Shown one piece after another: positions 1 to 12,915 of a DNA stretch of 64,000 nucleotides (positions are counted from its first letter, which is position 1; every line of letters starts with the position of its first letter). Origin of the DNA: Nymphaea colorata (taxonomy: Eukaryota; Streptophyta; Magnoliopsida; Nymphaeales; Nymphaeaceae); assembly GCF_008831285.2 (NCBI RefSeq), contig NC_045138.2:15078571-15142570 (forward strand), read 5' to 3'. A model generated the notes under the pieces. It saw nothing but the letters and a program-made list of their open reading frames with translations, was not told where the DNA came from and did not search any database. The position numbers were made by a program, and so were the translations under genes.

Positions 1-355
1 AACACAAATTCCACGGACGATGTCATCCAACTGAAAGGCAGCTGTTCTGTTCTTTTCAATGTTTTGAATGTAACGTTTAGCAGAATCTTTCTGCTTCCTC
101 ATTAATTTGAGCAGGTGATGATAGGTATGGCCCATAAGCTAAGTATTGCCAACTTCATTTGGGATCCCCAAAGCAAGTAGATGTTTCTATCAAGTTTGAT
201 AGAAATATTAAATTCTCAAAAGCATTCTACTGAATATGATATGCAGGAAGATCAGACACGGCGAAATCCTCTGGCCATCCAAATCCGTCTAATAATGGCT
301 GCTCAATGAATGTATCAGCCAGCGGCGCTCTGCTTAATGCACCGGTTTTCACCGT
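1..355 (-). CDS. Edge of an unidentified gene (partial, coding-like)
   Basis: Two coding-looking stretches lie on the minus strand and run off the left edge. The first, about 355 down to 240, reads in one frame and includes APLADTFIEQPLLDGFGWPE, followed by a possible GT donor. The second runs from an ATG at 135 to base 1 without a stop (45 codons) and includes KDSAKRYIQNIEKNRTAAFQ. A second frame over part of the same stretch also looks protein-like, so the exon structure is unclear. A candidate intron of roughly 90 bases would lie between them, but I could not find a junction that keeps both frames open, so this could also be a pseudogene. I do not recognise the family. Confidence 0.3.
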
Positions 356-2940
356 CTCGGTGGGTTGGAAGGGGTTAGACAGAGAGAGACGATAAAATGG
401 AAATATATAACAAAATTTGGGGACAAGAAGTCCCCCAAGTACATAAGCAAACCGCAGAAACGAAATATATAAGAGAGAGAGATCACTCTGTCAAGAGTAG
501 GTCCGTCCAATTTTATGGGCCAGAATGTACCTCTCTCTCACTAGAACAAACATATAAAAATAACATATTTTATGCACCCACAAATGCGTGCAAGCCAAGT
601 CGTATATTAGTTTTCAAATATAGTTACTGTGTTTAAAGTGATAGGATGCGACATCTAAGTTGAAAGGTGTACCGTTGCTATCGCTGACACCGACGCAACT
701 CAAAACCTCGGATGCAAGAAAAATGGAGGCACCTTCGAGCGATGGAATGTACCTCTCTCTCACTAGAACAAACATATAAAAATAAAACACAACTCTAAAT
801 TATTATAACTAGTCATGTCCAGATGAAACTAATGCTGATGATTGTAATTGTTGATATGCTCAAATGGAGCGTTGGAAAACACAATTGAGGGCATTGAACC
901 TGCCGCATTCTTCAAAAGAAATTAAGAAACAAATAAATGTAAACGGCTGGGAAGTACTCTGCTTGATCTGGACCTGTCACCTAACCCGGCAAGGTCTAGC
1001 TACTTGTAGTCCTTGCCATACGCTAAATTCACTAGCTCACTGTTCATTCAACACATTGTACGTCACTAAGTTCTTATGAACCACAAGTGCCTATTTTGAC
1101 CATGTTCTAATAAAGTTTATAGAAAGAGAAAGAAAGAGAGGAGAAAAAAACCGGTCCGCTTACCATCAAGCCCCAGCCCTTAACCCAAAGCAACATCTCC
1201 TCATGCCACTAGAACATAGTGCTCCTTAGAATCGAACATGGGACGTGCCTACAACGTGCCAACCTGCTCGGCCAATTATTATACCAGTAGAGTTTTTTTT
1301 AAAAAAAAGAGTCTAGAAAGCCCAATTTCTTACATTTATTTATTTGTTTTTTGACCTTTCCACATTATTCAATGTAAGTACTAAGGAACCCACATTGGTA
1401 GACTCGTGCCTTTTTCTTCTTCTTTCCTTTTCTTTTTGCTAGTTTTGTCCCTCTTGCTTGTCCTGTGAGACGGGTCCGTCCTCGTTCGTGCTGCAACCGA
1501 ACCTAATGGAATCCTCATTGGTTTGGAGCCCAGGATCTGAACTATTTGGATTTGAACTGAGATGTGATTTCTGAACCTGAACCAGGCTATGTCTAATTTA
1601 AGATCCAACATTTTCTCCTCATATATCACATATGAATGATGTCCTGGGCACTAACCCAATGTAAATCCAAAAACTACATGTCGACATGCAAACCCGGATC
1701 TAAACATGTGATCTTTCGTTTTTTCCCAAAGTGACTCCAGTCAAACCCGGATCTAAACATGCAATCAAATAAATTTCTTCCCCATAAATATTAACGGGTA
1801 TTCATTCACGATGATGATTGGGAGGCATCGACATAGAAAAAGGCTATCTAATATCAAACTGAAGCAGGAAATGTGATTTGATATAGGCACTCATGCAGTG
1901 AATAAGATCTTTTAGATCCTCCTAAACATGCAATCAGCTAAAACTAGGGTAAAATAGGAACGCATGCAGACAAATAAAAATCGAAAGCAAATAACAAGAA
2001 AAGAAAACGAACTGAAAAAAAGTTTAACTCAAGATTTCCCATAACTCAAAACTCTCTTGCAAATGATCCTTCGGCCCCTCTACATGGAGAAACAAATAGA
2101 TTTATCTATTTGGATCTAATTACATAGACCTGGATATGTCCAGCTCCTATCACATGGATATGGATCTTAATATTTGGATCTTTACATTATGGATACAAAA
2201 TGGCGTCCAAACAAACAAAACAACAAATCAAAAGTTTGGTAGCCTAAATCGACTGATAAATCCCTTGAAATCCACAATGAGTCCACTGGGGAAAAGGGCA
2301 ATTAATTAAATGAAGTTGTTCATAAATCAGTCATTTAATCAAATCCCCACTTGCTTGATTTTAACAAATCTTCAGGTATAAGCACATAACCTAGAATTAT
2401 ATATTATTCTTCAAATTTAGTAACGTGGCTTTATCTCATGTCGCCTTCTAAAGAACCTAGCCCCGTTGTGTTCCAATAATTCTAGCACACTCCACCATGG
2501 TCCACTGCTACGACCAATAAAATAAACTGAGAAAAAGAGAAAGCAGATAAACGCTTAACCCAAAAAAGGTTGGGGCTTATTTTAAAATAAGTTCTTGGCC
2601 TTTTGTAGCTTAATGAAACAAAAAGGAACCATACATTAAATGACATTGAAGATGATGACAATGGCGATGCCCATAATTTGACAATGTTGAAGCTGTGTTG
2701 AAACCATTCAAATTAAAGTCAAATAAATTTGGAGGAGGACAGTTTGACAGAGTCAGTACCTAACTATGAAGAGTTAAATGAGTCTAAGCTGCTGAGGAAT
2801 ATGTTAAGCAAGGTTATGCATCATATATTCATATTTCGAACTTTATCATTTAAATATACATATTATAGTTTTGAACGCATGTTATATATATATATATATA
2901 TAAAAGGGGGCAAGATGGAGGGAAGCCCGGATTGAGGTCC
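356..2940. other. Intergenic region, no gene seen
   Basis: This is AT-rich DNA without a supported gene. It holds an exact 41-bp direct repeat (523-563 and 745-785) and several short oligo-A and oligo-T runs. A (TA)n tract at 2886-2902 lies just before the presumed first exon of the bZIP gene. The short open frames here have no recognisable protein features. Confidence 0.6.
523..785. repeat. Exact 41-bp direct repeat pair
   Basis: Bases 523-563 and 745-785 are identical over 41 bases, beginning GAATGTACCTCTCTCTCACT. The copies are 222 bp apart start to start, in the same orientation. The DNA between them is not repeated. This could be the ends of a small inserted element or a local duplication scar. 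Confidence 0.8.
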
Positions 2941-2944
2941 CCAA

Positions 2945-4122
2945 ACAACAGTATAGTTGGTGTCCAGCGAGGGTCTTACAGGTCAGTGGGCGCCATCCGT
3001 ACAGCCACCACCCTCTCCCTTTCTCCCTCCTTTTTTCAACCCCTCTTTCCATTCTTGCTCACTCTCTCTTTCTTTGCTTTTCGCTCTGTTCACGAAAGCA
3101 CCACCATTATTGTTCAGGTACGCAAGGGCTGGGGAAGTGCATCTATCCTGGTTTTGGGTAGTTTTCTTTGTTAAGCAGAGCAGTTCCCATAATTAATTTT
3201 TTCAAATGGGATTTGGGTTTTCAAATTTTCTTCTTCCCAGGGGAGCTTCGATCCCTGAAGCATGTGTTTCTTGAGAAATTTTGAACGGCCTTGCTTTTTT
3301 TTTGGGATGATTTCCAAAATGTTCCACTGTTTCATCAAGGGTTTAAGTTGTAGTGTTGGAGGTCTTCTCTTGAGTTCTTTTCTTGGTCTCAGAGGAGATG
3401 GGGAGAAAAAAGGAAAAATGGGAAAAAACACTGATAGTTTGACTTCTCGACTTACGTTTTTGGCACCGCATTTTGAGATCCCCCTCTCTCCTTCTCAACT
3501 CTAAGGAAACCTTTTATGGTTTAAAGAATTCCTATTTAACGTTTATTTGGGAAGAACTTCTTCATTTGTTTTTTTTCGAAATGAAGAAATCCTGAAGTTC
3601 ATCAGACATTTTTCCTCTGCTCCTGTTTCTCTTGTACCTTTTGAGTCGAAGTGCTTGGTTTTCCTCAAATGTGATGCTAGGTGAACCTCTGTTTGCCGCT
3701 TTTCATGGTTCGGTAGTCTATGTGAAATCTTCTTGTGAGTTCCTGCAATATTGGGTGCCGATGTTAAAGTGTTTCCTTGGCAGTAGAGTCTTAGCAGTGG
3801 ATTCATAAGATTTCTTTGGTTTGTGATGTGGGTTTTGTATGATTTATTTGTTATGTATATTTTTACTTTGTTTGTGAGTTTGTGTTAGTAACTTGTTCTA
3901 CTACGTGTGAGAAATGCTTCTTTATCTGTATAAAGGGAAAATGGGGTTTCTTTAGTTCTTGTTTTTTTGGATGATTTGAAGTAATTTCATTCTAGAAAAT
4001 AGAAATAGCGATTGAACTTCGTAAGTCAAATATGTGGAGATTTTGGTAGTGGCTAACGGTATAACATACCTTGTCTCAAGTTATAAACTGTCTAAAATAC
4101 TTTTTTATCCGTCTTATCGCAG
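2945..4122 (+). other. 5' UTR exon and leader intron of the bZIP gene (inferred)
   Basis: A pyrimidine-rich stretch (about 2945-3117) looks like a plant 5' UTR and ends in a good donor, CAG|GTACGCAAG, at 3117/3118. An acceptor, TTATCGCAG, ends at 4122. The intervening kilobase is T-rich, as plant introns are. The downstream exon carries the bZIP start codon. No transcript evidence is available, so the exon start is only approximate. Confidence 0.5.
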
Positions 4123-4150
4123 GTGAAGATACTAACCGGCGATAAATTTT

Positions 4151-4165
4151 ATGTGCGGCTTGTAA
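4151..4165 (+). promoter_or_regulatory. Four-codon upstream ORF before the bZIP start
   Basis: The inferred leader contains ATG TGC GGC TTG TAA (Met-Cys-Gly-Leu-stop), ending 12 bases before the main ATG at 4178. If the leader is spliced at 4122/4123, this minimal uORF is in the mRNA and could lower translation of the main frame. Whether it acts is unknown. Confidence 0.5.
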
Positions 4166-4177
4166 ATTATTTTTACC

Positions 4178-7100
4178 ATGTGGAAATATGCCCACCTGCC
4201 TCCTAGGTGCCCGTTGCAGAGTAGAGGCCTCGCTTTCCCAAGTTTGGATTCAGGCTCGTTGCTGAGTGAGAGAAGCCAGGACTCATGCCAAGGACACAAA
4301 CGTTCTCCATCTTTGAGTGCAGTCATAGAAGAGCAGCCATCATGGTTTGATGAATTACTTGGTGAATCTGAAACGGGTCTCAGTGGGAGTCTTCATCGAC
4401 GCTCTTCTAGTGATTCTGCTACATTTTCAGAACCTCCTCAAGCCCTTTCAAGATCAAAATCATTGGAGAGCGACAAGCTTATTCACAAACAGTTGGATGA
4501 GTTAGCAAAAGAATGTCCCAGCTATAACAGGTTGGATAGAAAGGAGGATGCCCCATCGTCCTATGCTCACATACTGATGATGAAACAGCAGAAAGCAAAT
4601 GAGACCTCTTTTGCTATTTCATCTGGTTGCGTATATGGCCCTAATTCTCCTAGATTGAAGCCTGATATTGAAAGTCCCATTGCATCTGAAGAATACAGCG
4701 GTGAGATACCACTCTCATTATTGGCTGAGAACATCTATCCTTTTGCCTCTGAAATTTCCAATTATAATGCAAAAGAAAGTTCTGGTGGCACTGCCGCTAA
4801 TCAAGACCCTGAGGTGAAGGCAGCTAAAAGGTGTGTGTGCAGTTCTTCTCTGAAAAATGAAAATTATAAGCGAAATCATTGTTAATTGTTATTGTATTTG
4901 GAAGTACATTAAGAACAAGTTAATGCGGTTCTAAACCGCTCATATGTACCAAAAAAAAGAAGTACATTAAGAACAAAGAGCTTGCTAACGTAATCTGCTG
5001 TATCTCTAAAATTTGGGAATCCTTCTGAATGTGCTTGACTGCTTAGTATTATTGTAATTTGGATATTTGTAGTCTATTGTTTTTTCCTTCACATGTGTGC
5101 ATTGGTGCTTGTTTGCTTGTCTCTTTTAGCATAGCATATATGACATCTAATTAGGGTCTTCACACGTATGTGTTTGCAACATCAATTATTTTTAGGAATA
5201 AAGGGCGGGGATTCATCTTGGTCCCCTGTAGGAGACAGTGGATACACACAAACAGAAAAGAAACACATGTATCTGTGTTTGCTATTCATGGTTATGCTTG
5301 TGTAGGGATGTCTTGTTGATTTAACAGAGAAAGAATTAGAAGAAATTAAGTAGCCTGCTGGTTCTTTCCAGGTCTTCTGGCATATCTATTTATGAAGAAC
5401 TTAGTTGACTGTCGAGTATAAAAGGAAGAAAAACACCACTAATAGGTGATGACGTGATGTCATCTTGTCCCTGCCACTAGGTATCAACTCCCATCGTCAA
5501 GGGTAAAATAGTTGCTGCTTAATAGAGGTGTCCAATTTTCACTTGCTGGTGCTAAATTCCTGGTTTGATTGCTGAGTTGTCAACTTATTACCAATATCAA
5601 CTTGCCGAATTTGCTTCTTCCCTTGTGCTTATTTCTTTACTTTGCCTGTTGTTAGCCTCACTAGTCACTACCATCTTCTTATTCTGGAGGCTAAATAGTT
5701 TGCTATGTGTAAATATCTATGAGGATGTCAATGAACGCTCAGGTGAATTAGTAATTGCTAATCCTACGTTCTTATCTCACATGAAGGACTAGAGTTAATT
5801 TTTTCCAATGCAATGTAGAAATGCAAGGGCTAAGCTGAAATGTTCACCCCACCAGGCTCTAGTTTCTTTGTGCTTTTGGTCCATTAGTTGTAATTCCTTC
5901 ATATGTCCACAAATGTATGCATTAGCCATGCTCTTTCATACCATGCACTTCTCAGGTCATGTGCCATGTGTACATGAACATACATGGACTCTCTTGACGC
6001 AGTGATTATACTCATTAGAGTTCCTCACTCTAATCCCTGTGGGAAAAGATGCAAAAACATGCAAGAACAAGAGAAAGACACAAAGAACGAATGAAACTCA
6101 ATAACAATAAATAAATTGGGGTTTCTTCATCAAGACAATTAGCAAAAAACAAAAGATTTTTTTTTTTTTTTCGGAGGCCTAAGCCCTAGATCCGAATTGG
6201 ATCTCAGACCCACTAAACAAAAAGGTCCAAATCCCAAAGAACATCAAAATAGTATAAAACTAGATCAATAATGCAATTGGATCTGAATCTGGAAGCCAGT
6301 AACCAAAAACTGCACTGCATCATCTGTATAAACATGGAACTTTAAAAATAGTGGGACAGAAGGATATTTTTTATATCTTAATTTTGTTTATACACCATAT
6401 ATGTGCATTCCTGTTATTCATGCAAGTATGCATGTATTAATTGTGTCTAAAAATATGAAAGGTTATAAAGTAATATTAAGATATGCATTTCTGATTTTCT
6501 ATTATTTCTGCTGTGAGTTGGTCTGAGCTCTGAGGTGTTACACATTTTCTTAGTGCACAAATGGAATCACGAGCAATATGCTATGGTGTATGCTCTTCTC
6601 AGAACTTGCATTTCTGTTTCTGTTCTGGCCTTTTTGTTAGGTTATGTTTCTTCAAGGTCTTTTCTGTCAAGGTTATAGTTAGCATTTCTATTATTGTTGA
6701 TCAATCGGTTGTTGGTGGCAAGTTATGGTATGAACTGTTCCTACCATCATCTGAGCAACAAACTGTCTTTTGTTTATGAAAAGTTGATTGTGCCATCATT
6801 TAGAGGTGTGTGGGCCAACCTGCACTGGACACAGGCAAGTCCTGCATCGGTATTTGATACAACAGTGCTTGTACTGGAGATGGGTCTGGTTCTCACAGTT
6901 TTAAACAAATCCACCTAAGGAAAACAGTGTTTCTTCCCTGCCAGGACAATACAAAACTAACTTGGGCCAGACCCAGTAAACAGTAACCTTTTAAGCCTGT
7001 CACTGTTGACGTGTGGATCTTAATGTGGCTTGGTCAGGCCTGTGTTAGTAAATCTCATATACCTTACCTGTCTCAATATGCTACTTGGTTCTTGTAGGTC

Positions 7101-8899
7101 CCAAACAAATAGGAACCTATCTCTCTTTGTTGCTCCCTTTTTTTGGGGGGCTATACTATACCATGGGTCTCGCATTTTGATGATCAGGTCATATGTGACC
7201 CATCAAAATCCTTTGTTCTGTCCTAAGGAACTTTCTAGTTTGCTTCCAGTAAATGAATTTGATAGGTTGATGTAACTTGAGAATGTGAGCTGGACACATC
7301 CTGGGAGTAGTCATTGTACTTTTGTTAAGAAAAAAAAAATCAGATGGTTGGAAGTTTATGATTTGTGCAGATGGTGCATCTTAAACAAAATATAGTAAGT
7401 AATCTGTGGCTCCTATTTGTCTAAACAGAGGTATGTTCTCTACATTTGGTTAGTTCCAACTTCCAACTCCATTTGAAATAGTGGTCTAAGATGTTATATT
7501 TCCTCCAAAATGGAGTTTCCTATTTCAGTTCCATCCAGTGGAACTTTTTCTGCCAAGCAGACTGTGCTATAAAATCTGTGCCATTCCTCCTCATTATTTT
7601 GATTCTTTGCTTAATAGGCACTCTGGTCAACGATCTAGAGTTCGTAAACTTCAGTACATTGCTGAGCTTGAAAGAAGAGTAGAGATGCTTCAGGTAACTT
7701 TTTGATTGCTCTTTTTCTTTAAACAATCTACATTGTTATTTTTGTAAAACTCTGGCAGTTCGGCTAGCTTGTCTGAATCTGGCTTGTCTGCTGGTGCTTC
7801 AGATATTGGAATCAAGACTGGCAACAAAGGTAGATCTCCTTTATCAGCAGCGTGTTATACTGACAGTTGAGAACAATGAGCTGAAGCACAGGATTGCATG
7901 CCTTGCCAAGGAGAAAATGATAAAGGATGGTAAGCCTCGTAAATGTTTAGCGATTTAATCTTCAAAAATTCTCTGGCAACTTTTGTGAAATAATTACAGT
8001 TTCAGATCTCTATAGTTTCCGTGATGTGTACATATATATCGTTATCATGCTTAAGTCACATGGACCTGGCAAATCTGTCCTCGTATTTGTATCGGCACTC
8101 CAATTCTCCAATACTGGTACTCAGACACGTTGGAACATTTTTTGATTAGTTGGGGTCAGACCCAATCCATGACACATTAAATCAATGCTTGAATTTGTGA
8201 GATTTTGTATATATATACACTAGACCTTATTCAAAATGCATTAAACTCTTATTTTTTAGCAAAATGTTCAGATTTTTTGTGGAATTTTGTATATATTGTA
8301 TGTATGTATTGCTGTGTCTATACCCACATTTTCCAAACCTGCGTTATCTATACCTGCTTCACCAAACCCGTATGCATACTGTATCAGTATCCATGTGATT
8401 TAGAAGCTTAACCTGGTTATGAAGCGGTTGATAGAACAATTTCTTAACATCGTTTGACGAACTATCAATGGTTATTTTTTAGGAGTTTTTCTGATTATTT
8501 TGTCTAAAGTAACCTGATTGCAATCACTCATTCCGGATGTAGCTTATGATCCTCCAATTACTATTTTGTAAAACAATAATGTCTGTCCTTCTTGTTTGCT
8601 TGAAATGAACGCCTATTGAAATTTGTCTTTCAGGAATAATATTATTGTTGTTACTATAATTTGCTTTTGATTCATCGAGCATTTTTGCTTTCTCAATAGG
8701 CCAATGTCAATCATTAAAGAGTCAGATTGAACGGCTGAAATTGGTGCACACAAATCACTCAAAGAACAGAAGGCATTCCTCAAACATGCAGAGGTCACCG
8801 AACTCTTCCTCTGAGTTGAGTTGGCAGATGTTGGACATGAGCAAGCTAAGTCTTGGTGGGGGTCGCCCAATTTCCTTGACAGATAGTTACAGAAGTTGA
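4178..8899 (+). CDS. Atypical bZIP transcription factor (At4g06598/At1g58110-like)
   Basis: Coding exons are 4178-4830, 7618-7693, 7803-7929 and 8700-8899, all with GT..AG borders and consistent phase; they give 351 residues. The N-terminal part carries the conserved blocks LPPRCP, EEQPSWFDELLGE and HRRSSSDSATF that mark this plant clade. The bZIP follows at about residues 211-285: a shortened basic region (KAAKRHSGQRSRVRKLQY) and a leucine zipper starting at IAELERRVEMLQ. The usual Asn of the N-x7-R DNA-contact signature is missing: the residues before QRSR are AKRHSG rather than ILANRQSA. From memory, Arabidopsis members of this clade share this feature. The protein is probably nuclear and may dimerise with canonical bZIPs. 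Intron 2 is long (about 2.8 kb). A Ser-rich tail ends the protein. The start follows the conserved N-terminal block. Confidence 0.85.
4831..7617 (+). other. Large intron of the bZIP gene
   Basis: This T-rich intron separates the N-terminal exon from the basic-region exon. It holds a poly-T run near 6158-6171 next to sequence with TTGGATCTCAGACCC, which suggests a small inserted repeat at about 6010-6360. No gene was seen in it. Confidence 0.6.
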
Positions 8900-9160
8900 T
8901 ACGAGAGAATAGGACGGCGTCAAAATCTTCCAGAGGGGAGGGTGTGCGGGTGCATTCTTGCTAGACTACCATGCTTGCAGAGTCAGCCCTGAAAGCCCCT
9001 GTGCGCTGCTTTTGTATATTTCCACTTGGTGGTGCCAAGGTGAAACAGCATAGGGCTGATGAATTTAGGAAAAAAAAAAAGAGAAGATAGAGAACTGTTT
9101 GTAGTGTAAACTTGTTACTCCTTTTCCTCAAAAGTTAATTTTTAGTCAACTCTTTCTTCT
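8900..9160 (+). other. Probable 3' UTR of the bZIP gene
   Basis: This non-coding sequence follows the bZIP stop codon and becomes T-rich before a (TC)n(TG)n microsatellite at about 9171-9202. The cleavage site cannot be placed without transcripts. Confidence 0.4.
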
Positions 9161-9645
9161 TCAACCTGTTTCTCTCTCTCTCTGTGTGTGTGTGTGTGTG
9201 TGAATGCGTCGTATATTAACACCGGATTCTATAATATGTATAACCGGATTTGCTCAGGCTGCGTTTGAAGGCGGAAATCGATGAACATTCTTGTGGACTT
9301 CTATTACAAGATGGCGTTGTATTACGGGTGCATGGTTAAATCTGTTTGCATCTCCTTTGCGATAAGGATTCGGAAAGCTTTGTAAGGATGAGCAATGGCA
9401 TTTTCTGGTCGGATCAGTCTCTATCTGAAAATCATGTGTATTAGTTTTTTCTTTTATGACAAATTGACAACAACCAGGTGTAGTTTCCATGTCTGAATAT
9501 CTACAAAACGATGCAAAATTCATGTAATCTCTTGTTTCTGCAAACACGATTTCACACAGGCTGTTAAAGACCGATGGGATGAACTCTCTTGTAAAATCTC
9601 TTCTACACATCTGGCAAACACGTTCCCTATGGTCAGACACGAGAC

Positions 9646-9678
<33 letters not shown>

Positions 9679-10230
9679 TCAGAAAAAGGTTGCAAGGATG
9701 TACGTTTTCATAACTGAACTCATCTCTACATCAGATCTTGCTGGATCTGAACTGGATTTTAATGTTTCAAATTCGAATTTGGTCTAAACAAAGTGGATCC
9801 GTATCGTGTCGCTTAGGTTGTGTTTGAAACACATTCAAGCAAAATTAATGTATACAACTCAGCCAAATCAAGATCATGCTGCTCATCCAACAGGATCAAT
9901 GGAAGCTACTGTCCAACGTACACCAGGCTTTTATTTCGATATTCAGGCGAATTAAATGGTGGGAAGAGTAGGAATTTAACGGAGCACCTGCCATTGAAGT
10001 CGATCTACCGTATTAAGGGCAGTATCTTCATTAATTCCAGAAATGGCAGAGTCTGGTTGATACAGAATGTTTATAAGCTTACACGGTGCTGCACTTGTGA
10101 TTAATTTTTTAATCCAGTTTAATGAGCAGAGCCATCCGGTCGCCCTGCATAGAAAGGAAGCATGACAGCAAGGAACCATTAATGCGGTTCTTTTCGGCGC
10201 TTCATTAGGGGGAAGAAGAAAAACACATCG

Positions 10231-10312
10231 AAAGAAAGATGGTGGCAGTTTTTTTTCTTTTTCAGGCATAGAAAGAAAGATGGTGGCAGTTTTTTTTCTT
10301 TTTCAGGCATAG
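10231..10312. repeat. 41-bp tandem duplication
   Basis: The unit beginning AAAGAAAGATGGTGGCAGTT occurs at 10231-10271 and 10272-10312 with no visible differences, followed by the start of a third copy. It looks like a recent slippage or unequal-exchange product. Confidence 0.85.
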
Positions 10313-12205
10313 AAAGAAAGGAGAATTCAATCAACCACAGGACGCCATGGGAGGGAAGGACGACTCCATCGCTCGGTCATTGATTGATGACGGGACTAAC
10401 ATAGTCTTCCCCAACTTGAATGCATTTGAGCAGTGGCTTCTTGTGATTCTGGAACACGTGCTGGGGAGTAACCAAAAGGTTGCAGACCTGTTCAACAGGC
10501 TCTGAGATCAGAAGGTGGTCAGTGACATCAATGGCAGCTACTTTTCTCAACTGTCTCAGCATGTCAAAGACTAACAAAACCGCAGGAGGAACAGATGGAG
10601 AGCTATCCTGAGGAACAAGTGCCTTAGTAACCATTGAGCGGGTGCGCTTGATAACAACATTGTGTTCCAAAAAATGTTCTTATCAAACACCTTCTTGCTG
10701 TTGTCTTTCCCTGTGCTCACATTTTCACAAAACCCTCCATGGTGTGCATGCTTACTATAGGCCTCGCTAGAACTGGGAGGATTTTGTCATCATTGGGAGT
10801 TCATTTAAGCTTGATGGATTAGACCGTATGTGTAGAAACAATTTAGCTTAGTTTTTATGACTACCCAAGTTGTTTTGACGCAATCCAATTATGTAAATGT
10901 GTTCTGCAGCCAGCATAATAAGAGCTAATCTAACCTTACCCAATAATTTAAATTTTAAACCATCAAGTGCAGGCATTATTATGGTGAACTAAGAAAAAAT
11001 TAATACCAAAGAATATGTTAGATAAACTTGTTTATTGATTTGGAGCTATTACATTCATTTTTAATCTGAACTCTACTTGATGCTTACATTTCAGATTTGG
11101 TTCGCAATTATTATGACTTGAATATGGTGTATTTGCAACCACCATATTCGCCTTTCTTGATGAGATTTAGCAGATGATCATGTCTTCGATGCTCTTTATG
11201 ATAAGGAAAAATGTGAAATGAAAAAAGCATACTATAATTGAGATGTACTTCAGGTGGCTATATACAAATTACTCAAACTTTTATTAAAAATATTTTGAGC
11301 AAAAAATCTAGTAGAAAAAACTCATCATATTCGAATTCCTAACCTCGTTGGGTATCTATATAGCAAAAACAAATACCAAAAACGGGAGAATAGACAGAGT
11401 TTTGTCCAACCAATAACAATACAAAAGTATGCATCTAAAAATAAGAAACCGGCATCTTCTATTATCATAAAATGACAATAGATGTTGGTTGGCAGGCTTA
11501 CACATACCTATTCAGATAATGCACATCACACCGAAATCATTTATATATATGTCGTTTCCTTAGTTTGTTAAATAACTCAAATTTCCTACTAAATAATAGA
11601 TAGAAGGATCTCATGTTTGAAGAATTAAGCAGTGGTAGGAAAACAGAATGTTTGGTGCTGCACTAGGTCGGCTATTAACTATTATTATGTCTTATCATTA
11701 TTTTTTAATACATTGTGCTCTCACACTACCCGGAACGAGGTAATGTGCTGTTATACTTTGTTGGATATAAAATTAATTGCTGTCGTATCTGTGCTTTTCT
11801 GGGTGGTTCTCCCAATATTAGTTTTCATCCAAATGACGAAAGCTCTTAGATGAAAAGATATGAGCATACCTAATCTAGCTGCACAACAACCATTCGATGA
11901 CAAAAAAAGCTAAGACAACAAACTACCAACTCCCAAAATCTAAATGAAAAAGGAACGATTCTTCCATTTTTATGCGCTTTTGTTGAAGAGAGGTAAAAGC
12001 TGGTGTATATTATGAACGCAAAAGAAAAAGAAAAAGAAAAAGTAAAGGTAAAAAAAGTAATTGACCAAGTAGAATAATTTATAATGTCACTTAAATTTTA
12101 GTTAGAGAGAGGGTGATTTAGGTGTCCTGCCCTTTTACTGTCGCAAAAAAAAAAAAAAAAAACAAGACAAACAACCTACTCTGATAAAAAAAAAGACATT
12201 ACTTT

Positions 12206-12295
12206 TTTTAATATTTAAAAACTTTTGTTTTCCAAAACGGAATAATTCATTTTTAATATTTAAAAACTTTTGTTTTTCAAAACGGAAATAATTCA
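12206..12295. repeat. 45-bp AT-rich tandem duplication
   Basis: Two adjacent units share TAATATTTAAAAACTTTTGT and end in AAACGGAA(A)TAATTCA. They differ by a substitution and small length changes. Confidence 0.8.
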
Positions 12296-12884
12296 ATGAC
12301 ATCACCGTCGGGGCTGTTGCTGAATTGGATCCGAAGACAGGATCGCGTGATGTGCTAGGAGTTAATTGCTGCAGGGAGGCAAACAGCAATTACTTTAGCT
12401 TTTATGTGCACTTCTGAATTTACTAGTAACTCATAATCCTGGACAAACTTTTCCATATGTTTGAAAATGGTTTTTTTTTTTTTAAAAAAAAAAAATCTTA
12501 AGGTCAATCCCTTCTGAGATGTGGCCCATTAGTTGATTTGTTCCATTACCACAAAAGTTGAATCTTGTGCTGATGTACATTAATAGATCTAACTATGTGA
12601 CACAATAAAGTCGACCACACAAACAACTGTGTACCACCATATATATAATATAATATGACAAGCTAAACTGTTTCTCTCTTATGCTTGCACGCATATATGT
12701 AGGCTTGTGTGGGCAGTTGCTCACACAGTTTCACAAAAATCTGTATATCCACTTATTGAATCTTAGTCTCGACCAATTTTACTTATTTATATACTGGTGA
12801 ATTATTTATATACTGGTGCACCTTAATCTTTTAGTTATCTATACATGATGGCCCTCAATCATTTTACTATGTATAATGTATGTG

Positions 12885-12915
<31 letters not shown>

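Noticed and set aside
9254-9640. 128-codon minus-strand frame after the bZIP gene
   Set aside because: It starts with GTG, has no family features and lies in a 3' flank.
10346-10670. Overlapping plus and minus short frames
   Set aside because: Both look mildly protein-like but neither matches a known family and they overlap antiparallel; not called as genes.
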